Below are positions 18,687 to 27,933 of a stretch of DNA of 64,000 nucleotides, piece after piece. The stretch covers positions 85,567 through 149,566 of the forward strand of contig JAHJSB010000023.1 of the NCBI GenBank assembly GCA_018830285.1, in the 5' to 3' direction. Under the pieces are notes generated by a model. The model worked only from the letters and a program-made list of their open reading frames with translations, was not told the origin of the DNA and searched no databases. Positions within the stretch are counted from its first letter, which is position 1. Every line of letters begins with the position of its first letter. Source of the DNA: Alphaproteobacteria bacterium (GTDB lineage Bacteria; Pseudomonadota; Alphaproteobacteria; Caulobacterales; Hyphomonadaceae). The position numbers and the translations under genes were made by a program.

Positions 18687-19880
18687 TCAGGCCTTGAGCG
18701 CGTCGACGCCGGGAAGGGGCTTGCCCTCCATCCATTCCAGGAAGGCCCCGCCCGCGGTCGAGACGAAGGTGAAATCGTCTGCGACACCAGCATGATTGAG
18801 GGCAGCGACCGTGTCACCGCCGCCAGCCACGGCGACCAGCTTGCCAGCCCTGGCGCGCGCAGCAGCAGCCTTTGCTGCGGCGACCGTGGCGGTGTCGAAA
18901 GGGGTCAGTTCGAACGCGCCGAGCGGGCCGTTCCAGACCAGTGTCTTGGCCGAATCCATGGCATCTGTGAGCGCGGCGACGGTTTGCGGGCCAGCGTCAA
19001 GGATCATCTCGTCGTCTGCCACATCGTCCAGTCCGCAGGTGCGGTGGGGCGCGTTGGCGGCGAAGGCCTTGGCGACGACAAGATCGACCGGCAGGAGTAT
19101 CTCGCAGCCATTCTGCTTTGCGATCGCCTCGATTTCACGGGCAGTATCCGCCAGGTCATGCTCGCAGAGCGACTTGCCAACCGCGTGGCTGCGGGCCGCG
19201 AGGAATGTGTTCGCCATGCCGCCACCGATGGCGAGCATGCCGACCTGGGTGACGAGGTTCTTCAGGAGATCGATCTTGGAAGACACCTTGGCGCCGCCGA
19301 CGACGGCGAGCACGGGCTTTTCCGGATTGCCGAGAGCCTTCTCGAGCGCATCGAGTTCGCGCTCCATGGCGCAGCCGGCATAGGCGGGCAGGAGTTCGGC
19401 GAGCACGGCGGTCGAGACATGGCGGCGATGGGCCGCCGAAAAGGCGTCGTTGACATAGAGGTCGCCGAGCAAAGCGATCTCTTTCGCAAGGTCCATGTCG
19501 CCGGTTTCCTCGCCTGCATGAAAGCGGGTATTCTCAAGCAGGATCACTCCGGCTGGCCGCAGGTCGGCAATCGCCGCCTTCACATGGTCTCCCACGCAAT
19601 CGGCGACGAAGCTGACATTCGAGCCGAGCACCTGGGCGAACGCACCGGCGATGGGCGCAAGGCTCATCTCCGCAACGCGCTTGCCCTTGGGGCGGCCAAA
19701 GTGAGCCAGCAGCGCAACCTTGGCACCCTGCGTGCGCAGGGTCTGCACCGTCTCCACGGCAGCGCGAAGGCGCGTGTCATCGGTGACGAGGCCCTTGTCC
19801 ATCGGCACGTTGAAATCAACGCGGACGAGGGCTGTCTTGCCTTTGAGGTCGCCCGCGTCGGCGATGCGTTTGAAGTTCAT
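18687..19880 (-). CDS. pgk: Phosphoglycerate kinase
   Basis: 397 residues, normal length. It transfers phosphate from 1,3-bisphosphoglycerate to ADP. Signature regions are RVDFNVPMD at the N-terminus, [30 protein letters not shown] and the C-terminal GGGDTVAAL that binds nucleotide. It starts 13 bases after the gap stop, clearly one operon. Nothing is unusual. Confidence 0.97.
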   Translation of the reverse strand: MNFKRIADAGDLKGKTALVRVDFNVPMDKGLVTDDTRLRAAVETVQTLRTQGAKVALLAHFGRPKGKRVAEMSLAPIAGAFAQVLGSNVSFVADCVGDHVKAAIADLRPAGVILLENTRFHAGEETGDMDLAKEIALLGDLYVNDAFSAAHRRHVSTAVLAELLPAYAGCAMERELDALEKALGNPEKPVLAVVGGAKVSSKIDLLKNLVTQVGMLAIGGGMANTFLAARSHAVGKSLCEHDLADTAREIEAIAKQNGCEILLPVDLVVAKAFAANAPHRTCGLDDVADDEMILDAGPQTVAALTDAMDSAKTLVWNGPLGAFELTPFDTATVAAAKAAAARARAGKLVAVAGGGDTVAALNHAGVADDFTFVSTAGGAFLEWMEGKPLPGVDALKA

Positions 19881-19893
19881 CGCCTTCAGGCCC

Positions 19894-20904
19894 CTACAGG
19901 AATTTCGACATCACGAGCGCTGTATCGCTCATGCGGGTCGCGAAGCCCCATTCATTGTCATACCAGGTCAGGATCGAGACGAAATTGCCGTCCATGACCT
20001 TGGTCTGGTCAAGGTGGAAGATCGACGAGCGATTGTCGTGAATGAAATCGCACGAGACGTTCGGCTGGTCGGTGAAGCCGAGTACGCCCTTCATCGGGCC
20101 GTCGTTTGCGGCAGCGATGATCGCGGCGTTGATCTCTTCCGGCGTCGTCTTCTTTTTCGACACGAATTTCAGGTCGACGACCGAGACGTTCGGCGTCGGG
20201 ACGCGGATCGAGATGCCGTCGAGCTTGCCCTTGAGTTCCGGCAGGACGAGGCCGACAGCCTTGGCTGCGCCGGTCGATGTCGGGATCATCGACAGGGCTG
20301 CAGCGCGGGACCGGTAGAGGTCCTTGTGCATCTGGTCGAGCGATGGCTGGTCATTGGTATAGGAGTGGATCGTGGTCATCATGCCTTTTTCGATGCCGAT
20401 CAGGTCGTTGAGGACCTTTGCGACAGGCGACAGGCAGTTCGTGGTGCACGACGCGTTGGAGACGACCATGTCGTCCTTGGTGATCGTGTCGTGGTTCACG
20501 CCGTAAACGATGGTCTTGTCGGCATTGGTGGCCGGTGCAGAGACGAGGACGCGCTTGGCACCGGCGGCAAGGTGGGCCGAGGCCTTTTCCTTGTCGGCGA
20601 AGATGCCGGTACATTCCATGGCGATATCAATATCGAGTTCGCGGTGCGGCAGGTCTTTCGGGTCGCGGATGGCGGTGCAGAGGATCGGCTTGCCATTGAT
20701 CACGATCTTGTCGCCGTCGACCTGGACGTCGGCCGGAAAGCGGCCATGAACGGAGTCGAAGCGCAGGAGGTGGGCATTCGTGGCGACGGGGCCGAGATCA
20801 TTGATCGCGACGACTTCAATGTCCTTGCGGTCATGCTCGATGATGGAGCGCAGGACGAGACGTCCGATCCGGCCAAATCCATTGATTGCAACACGTATTG
20901 CCAT
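19894..20904 (-). CDS. gap: Glyceraldehyde-3-phosphate dehydrogenase, type I
   Basis: 336 residues. NAD-binding start [12 protein letters not shown], catalytic SNASCTTNC with Cys153, and the SWYDNEWG-type end ([13 protein letters not shown]). The AINDL segment fits NAD use. It oxidises glyceraldehyde 3-phosphate to 1,3-bisphosphoglycerate. It is first in the gap-pgk operon and is divergent from a DMT transporter; the 267-base gap between them shows no recognisable site. Confidence 0.97.
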   Translation of the reverse strand: MAIRVAINGFGRIGRLVLRSIIEHDRKDIEVVAINDLGPVATNAHLLRFDSVHGRFPADVQVDGDKIVINGKPILCTAIRDPKDLPHRELDIDIAMECTGIFADKEKASAHLAAGAKRVLVSAPATNADKTIVYGVNHDTITKDDMVVSNASCTTNCLSPVAKVLNDLIGIEKGMMTTIHSYTNDQPSLDQMHKDLYRSRAAALSMIPTSTGAAKAVGLVLPELKGKLDGISIRVPTPNVSVVDLKFVSKKKTTPEEINAAIIAAANDGPMKGVLGFTDQPNVSCDFIHDNRSSIFHLDQTKVMDGNFVSILTWYDNEWGFATRMSDTALVMSKFL

Positions 20905-21171
20905 TTTAAAATTCTCCTCAGACGGGACAAAAACTGCGACTTTGCAGGCCCTTTACGATGCTGCGCTCCCCCCGTCCACCCGGATCGCCTGCGGTATCGG
21001 GCCACAAAACGGGACTTTCGGTGGTGCGGCTGTGCGGGGCCGGTTCCAATCTGCGCGGCTTGCAAGTTCCATGCTATTGCAGAGTGGACTTGAAGCGGGG
21101 CCCCTGTATTGCCTGTTGGCTTGCCATAGGGGGGCCATCCGGGTGAAGCGTCGTTTTCTTTGCAAGGCATC

Positions 21172-22125
21172 ATGTCAGCCGTCCTTGGGACGTGGGCACG
21201 CATGAAACCCGCTGGCCGCACGCTTGCCGACTGGGGCCTGTTCTGGCTGCTGAGCCTGGTCTGGGCCGGCGCTTACATGTTGACGCGGATGGCTGTCGAC
21301 AAAGGGCATGCCGATGTCGGCCTGCCTGCCGAATGGGTGATTTCCGGACGCCTGACAATCGGCGCAATCGCCCTCTGGTGCGTTATGCTCGCGAGGCGCC
21401 AACACCTTCCGCCGCTGTCTGACCGCCGCCGCTGGACCGCCATCATGGGGATGGCGCTTGTCGGGTCCGTCATTCCCTTTTTCCTGATCACAATTGCGCA
21501 GGAGACGGTCAATTCCAGCCTGGCCGCGCTTTACACGGCCGCCGTGCCGATCTTCGTGGCGATCGGGGCCCATTTCATGTTCCAGGACGAGCGCATGTCA
21601 GCCGGATCGGTTGTGGGTGTCCTGATCGGCTTTGGCGGGGTTGCCCTCCTGTTCGGCCCCGAGGCGATGAAGGGGCTCGGCTCTGCCAGTGCGCTTGCCC
21701 AGTTGCTGCTGGTTGGCGCAACGATGGCCTATGCGATGTCGAGCCTGATCGCGCGGGGCGCGCCGCTGATGAGTGCCATTCCATTCGCTACGGCCTTCGT
21801 GTCGGTCGCGGCGGTCGTGTCCTGGCCACTGGCGCTGATGGTTGAGCCGGCAGACGTGAATGCCGGATGGAAGAACTGGCTGGCGGTTGTCGGCCTCGGC
21901 CTGGGCCCAACGGCCTTTGCTCAGGCCCTGTACATGCTGTTGATCGCGCGGACGTCGGCGACCTTCCTGTCGCTGACGGGCTATGCCATCCCCGTCGTTG
22001 CCGCGGTGCTCGGTTTCATGTTCTTCGGCGAGTTGCAGAGCTGGCGGTCGCTTGGCGCCTTCGCGATGATCCTGGGCGGCGTCTGGCTGGCCCGCCATGG
22101 CGGCGGGGGCCGCAAGGCGGCCTAG
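21172..22125 (+). CDS. EamA/DMT superfamily transporter
   Basis: 317 residues from the ATG at 21172 (AAGG just upstream); ATG 21202 is also possible. About ten hydrophobic membrane segments in two EamA halves (residues about 15-150 and 165-305), with the GxxA-rich helix patterns typical of drug/metabolite exporters such as RhtA or PecM. The substrate is unknown. Its stop overlaps the CoA-transferase stop by four bases, tail to tail. Confidence 0.88.
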   Translation: MSAVLGTWARMKPAGRTLADWGLFWLLSLVWAGAYMLTRMAVDKGHADVGLPAEWVISGRLTIGAIALWCVMLARRQHLPPLSDRRRWTAIMGMALVGSVIPFFLITIAQETVNSSLAALYTAAVPIFVAIGAHFMFQDERMSAGSVVGVLIGFGGVALLFGPEAMKGLGSASALAQLLLVGATMAYAMSSLIARGAPLMSAIPFATAFVSVAAVVSWPLALMVEPADVNAGWKNWLAVVGLGLGPTAFAQALYMLLIARTSATFLSLTGYAIPVVAAVLGFMFFGELQSWRSLGAFAMILGGVWLARHGGGGRKAA

Positions 22126-23294
22126 AGACCGAGGCTTTCGAGCACGGTCTCGGTATCGGCGCCAAGGCAGGGCGGATCAAGGCGGATACTGGCCGGGCTG
22201 TCGGAGAATGTGACCGGGTGCTTCATGGCGCGGTAGGGGCCGGCCTGCGGGTGCATGCGTTCCTGGAAGAAGCCGACCTGCGTCAGGTGCGGATCGGTCA
22301 GCACGGCTTCCATCGTATTGTAGCGCATGGCGGGGATATTGGCCGCGTCGAGCAGGGTGAGCCACTCATCCGTGGTCTTGGTCGCGGCGACCTCTTCGAT
22401 CATGGCATAGAGCTCGTTGATATTTTCGGTGCGGGCGGCGTAGGTCGAGAAGCGCGGATCCTGGAAAACTTCCGGGCGCCCGCCGATCTCGAAGAACTGG
22501 GCCCATTGCTCGTCGGAATAGGGGACGAGACCGATATAGCCGTCCTGCGTGGGGTAGGGCTTGCGGTTGGCATTGATCGAGCGCGTGTAGGCGAGACGGC
22601 CATTGCCCGGGATGAAGGTCTCTCCGTACAGGTTTTCCACCATGTTGAAGAAGGTGAAACTCTCCATCATCGGGACCTGGACGAACTGGCCGCGGCCAGT
22701 GCGCTCGCGGTGGAACAGGGCGGCGAGCGTCGCATAGGTGGCGAACAGGCCAACCGTCTTGTCGGCGACGAGGGAGGGTGCGTATTCCGGTGCGCCGCCG
22801 GAGCGCATGGCGTTGAGCGCGGCAAAGCCGGACGCGCCCTGGATCAGGTCGTCATAGGCCTGCCGGTGTTCGTATTCGCCGCCGGTTCCGAAGCCGGCGC
22901 AGTGGACGTAGATGATGCTCGGATTGATCGCCTTCACCGCCTCGTAGCCGAAGCCGAGACGATCCATGCCGGCGAGGCGGACATTGTGGAAGAAAATGTC
23001 GGCATCCTTCAGCAGGGCGGTCAGGGCGGCCTTGCCTTCGGGCGTCTTCACATCGAGCATTACGGAGCGTTTATTGCGATTCAGGGCCGTATAGATCGGT
23101 CCGAGATCGCCGGTGGGCGAGGCGCCGGCATAGCGCATCATGTCGCCCGACTTGCCTTTCTGGCCCGCCTCGACCTTGACCACATCGGCGCCGAGATCCC
23201 CGAAAATCAGCGTCGCGAAGGGGCCGAGCACGACCGAACTCATGTCGACGATCTTGACGCCGGCAAGGGGGCCGGAGGGGGTTGTTGCGGTCAT
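22122..23294 (-). CDS. CaiB/BaiF family (class III) CoA-transferase
   Basis: 390 residues from the ATG at 23294; the extra upstream 19 residues of the longer frame are encoded by a G-rich repeat and look untranslated. The N-terminus GVKIVDMSSVVLGPFA, GADVVKVE and the FxxxNRNKRS segment are typical. The expected catalytic Asp lies in QAYDDLIQGASG. It transfers CoA between carboxylic acids, with unknown substrate. It is downstream of selO on the same strand and converges with the DMT transporter. Confidence 0.9.
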   Translation of the reverse strand: MTATTPSGPLAGVKIVDMSSVVLGPFATLIFGDLGADVVKVEAGQKGKSGDMMRYAGASPTGDLGPIYTALNRNKRSVMLDVKTPEGKAALTALLKDADIFFHNVRLAGMDRLGFGYEAVKAINPSIIYVHCAGFGTGGEYEHRQAYDDLIQGASGFAALNAMRSGGAPEYAPSLVADKTVGLFATYATLAALFHRERTGRGQFVQVPMMESFTFFNMVENLYGETFIPGNGRLAYTRSINANRKPYPTQDGYIGLVPYSDEQWAQFFEIGGRPEVFQDPRFSTYAARTENINELYAMIEEVAATKTTDEWLTLLDAANIPAMRYNTMEAVLTDPHLTQVGFFQERMHPQAGPYRAMKHPVTFSDSPASIRLDPPCLGADTETVLESLGL

Positions 23295-23314
23295 GGCAGG
23301 GTCTCGCGAAGGGA

Positions 23315-23340
23315 GTGGCAGGGGGGTGGCAAGGGGGTGG
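23315..23340. repeat. G-rich repeat element, copy 1
   Basis: GTGGCAGGGGGGTGGCAAGG followed by GGGTGG, between selO and the CoA-transferase. A close relative lies at 39651-39676 and its core GGGGTGGCAAGGG recurs at 8665-8677. The runs of three or more G could fold as a quadruplex on the plus strand. Confidence 0.45.
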
Positions 23341-23357
23341 TTGGACCGCAAATTGGC

Positions 23358-24770
23358 TCAGGGCGCAAGCGCGGTGCGGGCGGCCTCCAGATGGGCCAGC
23401 TTGGCATCGAAGGCGGACCAGTCATCGCTCTCGGCAACCGGCGCCCAGAGGGATTCGACATCCTCTATCAGGAGGACAACCGGGACGGCGGCCTGGAAAT
23501 AGGGGAGGGTCAGGCGGTCGGGATGGGTCGGCGTGCGGGCGGCAAGTGCATCCCGCACGGGGGTGAAGTCGGCGGTCGCGTAGAGCGCGGCCTGGGGCGA
23601 GGCTTTCATGCGCGCCTCGCTGGCCGCGCCGCCATAGAGATCGAAGAAGGTTTGCGGCCAGGACGCGCCGCTGGAGGTCATCCAGCCATAGAGGCCCTGC
23701 AGGAAGGTGAGGTCCGCGCGCAGGTCGCCGGAGCCTTCGAGGCCGAGCACGAGATGCGTGTGGGCGGCGAAGGCTTGCTGGTAGGCGGCCTCATACGGGG
23801 CCAGGCCCCGGGCGAGGTCGTCGGCATTGGCCAGCGGCAGGAGGGCGGAGGCGAGCTGTTGCAGCGCCCAGGCGCCCTGGGTGGGCTGGCGGCCGAACCG
23901 GTAAAGGCCGTTCTCGTCGAAATAGGCGGCGGTGAAGTTTGGATCGGACACGGGCAGGAAGCGCCATGGGCCGAAATCGAACGTCTCGCCGGTAATATTG
24001 AAATTGTCGGTATTCATGACGCCGTGGACAAAGCCGGCGGCCATCCACTGGCCGATCATGCTGGCGGTGGCGCGGGTGACATGACCGAGCAGGTTCACCG
24101 CCTTGGTGGCCATGTCGGGGGCATCGGCGCCGGGATGGAACTGGGCGACGCAATAATCGACGAGGCGGGCGAGGCCGTCGCGGTCGTCGAGATACGCGGC
24201 GCGCTGGAAGGTGCCGAACCGGATGTGGCTTTCCGAGAGTCGCACGAGGACGGCGCCGCGCGTCGGGGAGGGTTCGTCATTGCGGTGCAGCTGTTCGCCG
24301 GTTTCAACCAGGCTGAAGGCCTTGGACGTATGGACGCCGAGTGTCTCGAGATAGGTTGCGGCGAGGATTTCGCGGACGCCGCCCTTGAGGGTCAGCCGGC
24401 CATCGCCCTGGCGCGACCAGGGGGTCTGGCCGGAGCCCTTGGTGCCGAGGTCAAGCAGGCGGCCCGCGCGGTCGCGCACCTGTGCGTAGAGAAATCCCCG
24501 GCCATCTCCCAACTGGGGATTGTACGTGCCGAACTGGTGGCCATGATACCGCATGGCCAGTGGCCGGGGCAGGTTGCCGGGCAGTGGATCGAATCGCGCG
24601 AAATGGGTCAGCCACCGGTCGTCGTCGATGTCGCCGAGGCCGACCGCGTTTGCCCAGCGACGGTTGCGAAAGCGCAACACTTGTTCAGGAAAGTTGGCCG
24701 GCTCTACCGCATCTGCGAAACGATCTGCCAACGCAAGAAAGGGGGCGGGAGGGGGGCTTTCGCGCAACAT
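23358..24770 (-). CDS. selO: SelO/YdiU family protein adenylyltransferase
   Basis: 470 residues. SelO is a pseudokinase-fold enzyme that transfers AMP from ATP to proteins and is linked to redox stress. Visible landmarks are YHGHQFG, KGSGQTPWSRQGDGR, the glycine-rich KGGVRE region, and the metal-binding MNTDNFNITG...DFGPW that carries the catalytic Asp/Asn. The usual C-terminal selenocysteine or cysteine is absent: the protein ends AARTALAP. It is divergent from the TonB-dependent receptor at 24965 across a 194-base gap. Confidence 0.93.
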   Translation of the reverse strand: MLRESPPPAPFLALADRFADAVEPANFPEQVLRFRNRRWANAVGLGDIDDDRWLTHFARFDPLPGNLPRPLAMRYHGHQFGTYNPQLGDGRGFLYAQVRDRAGRLLDLGTKGSGQTPWSRQGDGRLTLKGGVREILAATYLETLGVHTSKAFSLVETGEQLHRNDEPSPTRGAVLVRLSESHIRFGTFQRAAYLDDRDGLARLVDYCVAQFHPGADAPDMATKAVNLLGHVTRATASMIGQWMAAGFVHGVMNTDNFNITGETFDFGPWRFLPVSDPNFTAAYFDENGLYRFGRQPTQGAWALQQLASALLPLANADDLARGLAPYEAAYQQAFAAHTHLVLGLEGSGDLRADLTFLQGLYGWMTSSGASWPQTFFDLYGGAASEARMKASPQAALYATADFTPVRDALAARTPTHPDRLTLPYFQAAVPVVLLIEDVESLWAPVAESDDWSAFDAKLAHLEAARTALAP

Positions 24771-24815
24771 CCATTCATTTTTGACCTGATTTCAGCGCGT
24801 TGCGCAACAGGTTTG

Positions 24816-24847
24816 CCGCAATGCATGGCAGGAATGCGATATTGCGG
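24816..24847. promoter_or_regulatory. Inverted repeat between selO and the TonB receptor
   Basis: CCGCAAT and ATTGCGG are perfect 7-base arms with an 18-base spacer. A separate GTTGCGCAAC palindrome lies at 24799-24808. Both fall in the shared divergent promoter region. The binding protein is unknown. Confidence 0.3.
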
Positions 24848-24964
24848 TGCAGCATAGATCGGCCCTATCGCGCCGTCAGCATGTAGCTAAGGTTACAGAC
24901 CAGTGAGGGAAACATCCGGAATCATAATCCGGGGGACATCACAGGTATAAACGGAGGAAACCAA

Positions 24965-27853
24965 ATGAAATTGACCACACGATTGGTGCTGGGGGCGTCT
25001 GCCCTTGCGCTTACGACGGCCCTGCCTGCCTTTGCGCAGGAAGGGGCTGAATCTGAACGCAAGCTGACGACGGTCACTGTGACCGGTTCGTTCATCCAGG
25101 GCACGCCGGAAGACGCTGCCCTTCCTGTCGACGTGCTGACAGCCGCCGACCTGAAACTCGAAGGCCAGCCTTCGATCACGGAACTGATCCGCAACCTCGG
25201 CCCGTCTTCGGGCGTGGACGGCCAGACCAACCAGTTCGCGTCGAACGGCCTTGAAGGCACGTCGAACATCAACCTGCGCGGCCTTGGCCCTGCACGGACA
25301 CTGGTGCTGATCAACGGTCACCGCCAGACCTACCACCCCTATTCGATCGGTGAGCAGGCGCAGCTGTTCGTCGATACGAACAATATTCCATCCGTTGCCG
25401 TTGGCCGGATCGAAGTGCTGAAAGACGGCGCTGCGGCGCTTTACGGTTCTGACGCCATTGCCGGTGTTGTGAACTTCATCACCAATCGCGACCTTGACGG
25501 TTTTGAAGTCGGTGGCTCGTTCTCGACCTTCGACGGCACAGACGGCGACTATGACATCTCGGCGGCCTATGGCCTGCAGGGAAGCAACTTCAGCTGGGTC
25601 ACCTCGGTCGGCTACAACAAGCGCAGCGAAGTGGCGCTCAACGAAAAAGACTGGGCCGTCCTGCCTTTTGCTGACAACCCGGTTGGCGGCTGGTCGTCGC
25701 TCTCGAACCCCGGCTATTATGTACCACTGGGCGTTGTTGGGGGAGCAGTCGCGCCAATTCAGGGCGCAACAAATGATACGGGTTGTGAACCCGTTGGTGG
25801 TATTATTGTGTCAGGCACATGCCGCTTCCAGTTCACCCAATTCGACAACCTGGTCGAGGAAGAAGAGCGCTACCAGATCTTCTCCGAATATAACCGGAAC
25901 CTGTCGAATGGCGCTGAAGTCCACCTTGAAGCCTTGTACGCTTCTTCGGACGTGCCAACCTGGAAGACATCGCCTTCCTATCCGCCACAGGCACTGCTGA
26001 ATCAGTTTGTGCCGGTTAGCGCTCCTGGCTTCCAGCAGTACATCGCTGACAATCCCGGCGCGTTCCCGGCGTCGTCCATTGGCGCCCTCTTCATCGGCCG
26101 CTCGTTCGGCTGGGGTGGCTTCCCGGGTACGGGCGGCGCACAGGAAGGGTATCGTAAGAGCGAGACCTATCGCCTGTCCGGTTCCTATATCGGTGATTTC
26201 GACAACGGCGTGCACTATGACGCGGCTCTCAGCTATTCGGCGACAGAAAGCGAACGGTCGACCAATGATACCTACATCACTGGCCTGACGGCAGGCCTGC
26301 GTGGCTTCGGCGTCTGTGTCGATCCGAACACGGGCTTCGACCCTGCAACCGGAACCCAGCCCTGGGCAGCTGGCTATGCCGGCTCGCTGACGGCTGGCGG
26401 CGGTGCTTGCGAATATTACAACCCGTTCTCGAACGCCATCCAGGCCAATGCCGTGACCGGCGCTGCCAACCCGAACTTTGTTTCCGGACTTGAAAACTCG
26501 GTTACGCTGGCTGACTGGATAACGGACCCCAGCCTGACGGTTGCCAACACAGACCTGCTGGTCTTTGATGGCGTCTTCTCGGGCCAGAGCAACGTCCAGG
26601 CCGCTGGCGGAAGCGTCGGCTGGGCTGGTGGTGTCCAGGTTCGCCGCGAAAGCTACAAGGTCGAGCCATCGGCTCTCACCGACCTGACCGTCACGCCGGG
26701 ACCCGGCGGTACGGGCCCCTACTCGTTCCTCGCGGGCACCACACCGGCTGACGAAGACCAGACGATCTTTGCCATCTTCGGCGAATTGCAGATCCCCCTG
26801 TTCGACAATGTCGATATCCAGGCGGCTGTGCGTTACGAGGATTACGGCGGTGACATTGGTTCCACTTTCGACCCGAAAGTGGCAGCCAAGTGGACGCTGA
26901 CCGAGAATTTCGCCCTGCGCGGCTCGGCCCAGACCTCGTTCAAGGGCCCGACGCTGAACCAGTTGAGCGGCGTCGGCACATCGCTGCAGTTCGTGGCGCC
27001 TGCCTCGGCGTTCAAGGCGGTCGATACGTTCGGCAATGCGGACCTGAAACCGGAATCGGCGTTCAGCTTCAACATTGGCGGCATCTATGAGATGGGCAAC
27101 TTCTTTGCCTCGCTCGACTATTACAATTTCGACTTCTCCGATCCGGTCATCGTGGAAGAGCAATCGAACATTGTGAGCGCGGCCGTGGCAGCCCTCGCGA
27201 CAGCTACGACGGATGATGATGCGATCCTCGCGCGGATCACGTTCCAAGATGCCAACAATGACGGCATCTCCACTGCGAACGAAGTCTCGCGTATCCGTAC
27301 GAACGTGACCAACGGCCCGGACATCAAGACGTCCGGCCTGGACCTGCGTTTGCAGAACAGCTGGGACCTCAGCAATAATGCAGAGTTCTCCGTGGGCGCC
27401 GATGCGACCTACATCATCGAGTATGATGTTGATCCTTACTTCGTTGAGGGTGTTGCCATCGGTGGGGGTGATTATGTCGGCCAGTTCAACCGGTCGAACT
27501 TCACCCGGTCCATGCCGCAATGGAAAGCGAACCTCTTTGCCAATTATGGCCTCGGGGATCACAATTTCCGGGCCGTCATGCGCCACGTCGACAGCTATAA
27601 GGACGAACGCCCAGCGGCCGCCCGTGGCGGTGTTGGAGAGAAGATCGACAGCCAGACCACGTTCGACCTGTTCTACAACCTGCAGTCGGAAGCCTTTGGC
27701 GGGTTCGACTTCGGTCTTTCCGTGGTCAACGTGACGGATGAAGATCCGCCATTCGCAGCCTTCGATGTCAACTACGATCCCTATACGCACAACCCGTTCG
27801 GTCGTACGTTCAAGATCAGCGTGACGAAGCGTTTCGGCGGCTCGGGCAACTAG
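24965..27853 (+). CDS. TonB-dependent outer-membrane receptor with EF-hand-like loop
   Basis: 962 residues; GGAGG lies 7-8 bases before the ATG. The signal peptide ends LPAFA before QEG. The plug domain (about residues 45-165) contains the GAAALYGSDAIAGVVN motif, followed by a large beta-barrel with long loops. Near residue 762 there is a perfect 12-residue EF-hand loop pattern, DANNDGISTANE, within a predicted barrel loop. The receptor imports a large or scarce nutrient across the outer membrane; the ligand is unknown. It converges on a second receptor gene, and the two share a terminator. Confidence 0.9.
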   Translation: MKLTTRLVLGASALALTTALPAFAQEGAESERKLTTVTVTGSFIQGTPEDAALPVDVLTAADLKLEGQPSITELIRNLGPSSGVDGQTNQFASNGLEGTSNINLRGLGPARTLVLINGHRQTYHPYSIGEQAQLFVDTNNIPSVAVGRIEVLKDGAAALYGSDAIAGVVNFITNRDLDGFEVGGSFSTFDGTDGDYDISAAYGLQGSNFSWVTSVGYNKRSEVALNEKDWAVLPFADNPVGGWSSLSNPGYYVPLGVVGGAVAPIQGATNDTGCEPVGGIIVSGTCRFQFTQFDNLVEEEERYQIFSEYNRNLSNGAEVHLEALYASSDVPTWKTSPSYPPQALLNQFVPVSAPGFQQYIADNPGAFPASSIGALFIGRSFGWGGFPGTGGAQEGYRKSETYRLSGSYIGDFDNGVHYDAALSYSATESERSTNDTYITGLTAGLRGFGVCVDPNTGFDPATGTQPWAAGYAGSLTAGGGACEYYNPFSNAIQANAVTGAANPNFVSGLENSVTLADWITDPSLTVANTDLLVFDGVFSGQSNVQAAGGSVGWAGGVQVRRESYKVEPSALTDLTVTPGPGGTGPYSFLAGTTPADEDQTIFAIFGELQIPLFDNVDIQAAVRYEDYGGDIGSTFDPKVAAKWTLTENFALRGSAQTSFKGPTLNQLSGVGTSLQFVAPASAFKAVDTFGNADLKPESAFSFNIGGIYEMGNFFASLDYYNFDFSDPVIVEEQSNIVSAAVAALATATTDDDAILARITFQDANNDGISTANEVSRIRTNVTNGPDIKTSGLDLRLQNSWDLSNNAEFSVGADATYIIEYDVDPYFVEGVAIGGGDYVGQFNRSNFTRSMPQWKANLFANYGLGDHNFRAVMRHVDSYKDERPAAARGGVGEKIDSQTTFDLFYNLQSEAFGGFDFGLSVVNVTDEDPPFAAFDVNYDPYTHNPFGRTFKISVTKRFGGSGN

Positions 27854-27877
27854 CCCCGCTTCCAGACAGCCAACAAA

Positions 27878-27914
27878 TAAAAAGGGCGGCCCTTAGGGCC
27901 GCCCTTTCCTTTTG
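27878..27914. terminator. Bidirectional terminator between two TonB receptor genes
   Basis: AAGGGCGGCCC-TTA-GGGCCGCCCTT is a perfect hairpin with A-rich sequence on the left and T-rich sequence on the right, so it can end transcription of both convergent receptor genes. Confidence 0.92.
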
Positions 27915-27933
27915 GAAGTGAGGTTCGGAATTC

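Noticed and set aside
21867..24857. Open frame of 996 codons on the plus strand across the CoA-transferase and selO genes
   Set aside because: It is antisense to two well-supported genes and its translation has no recognisable domain or signal. Long antisense frames are expected from the high GC at third codon positions.
25811..27790. Open frame of 659 codons on the minus strand
   Set aside because: Antisense to the first TonB receptor; composition artefact.
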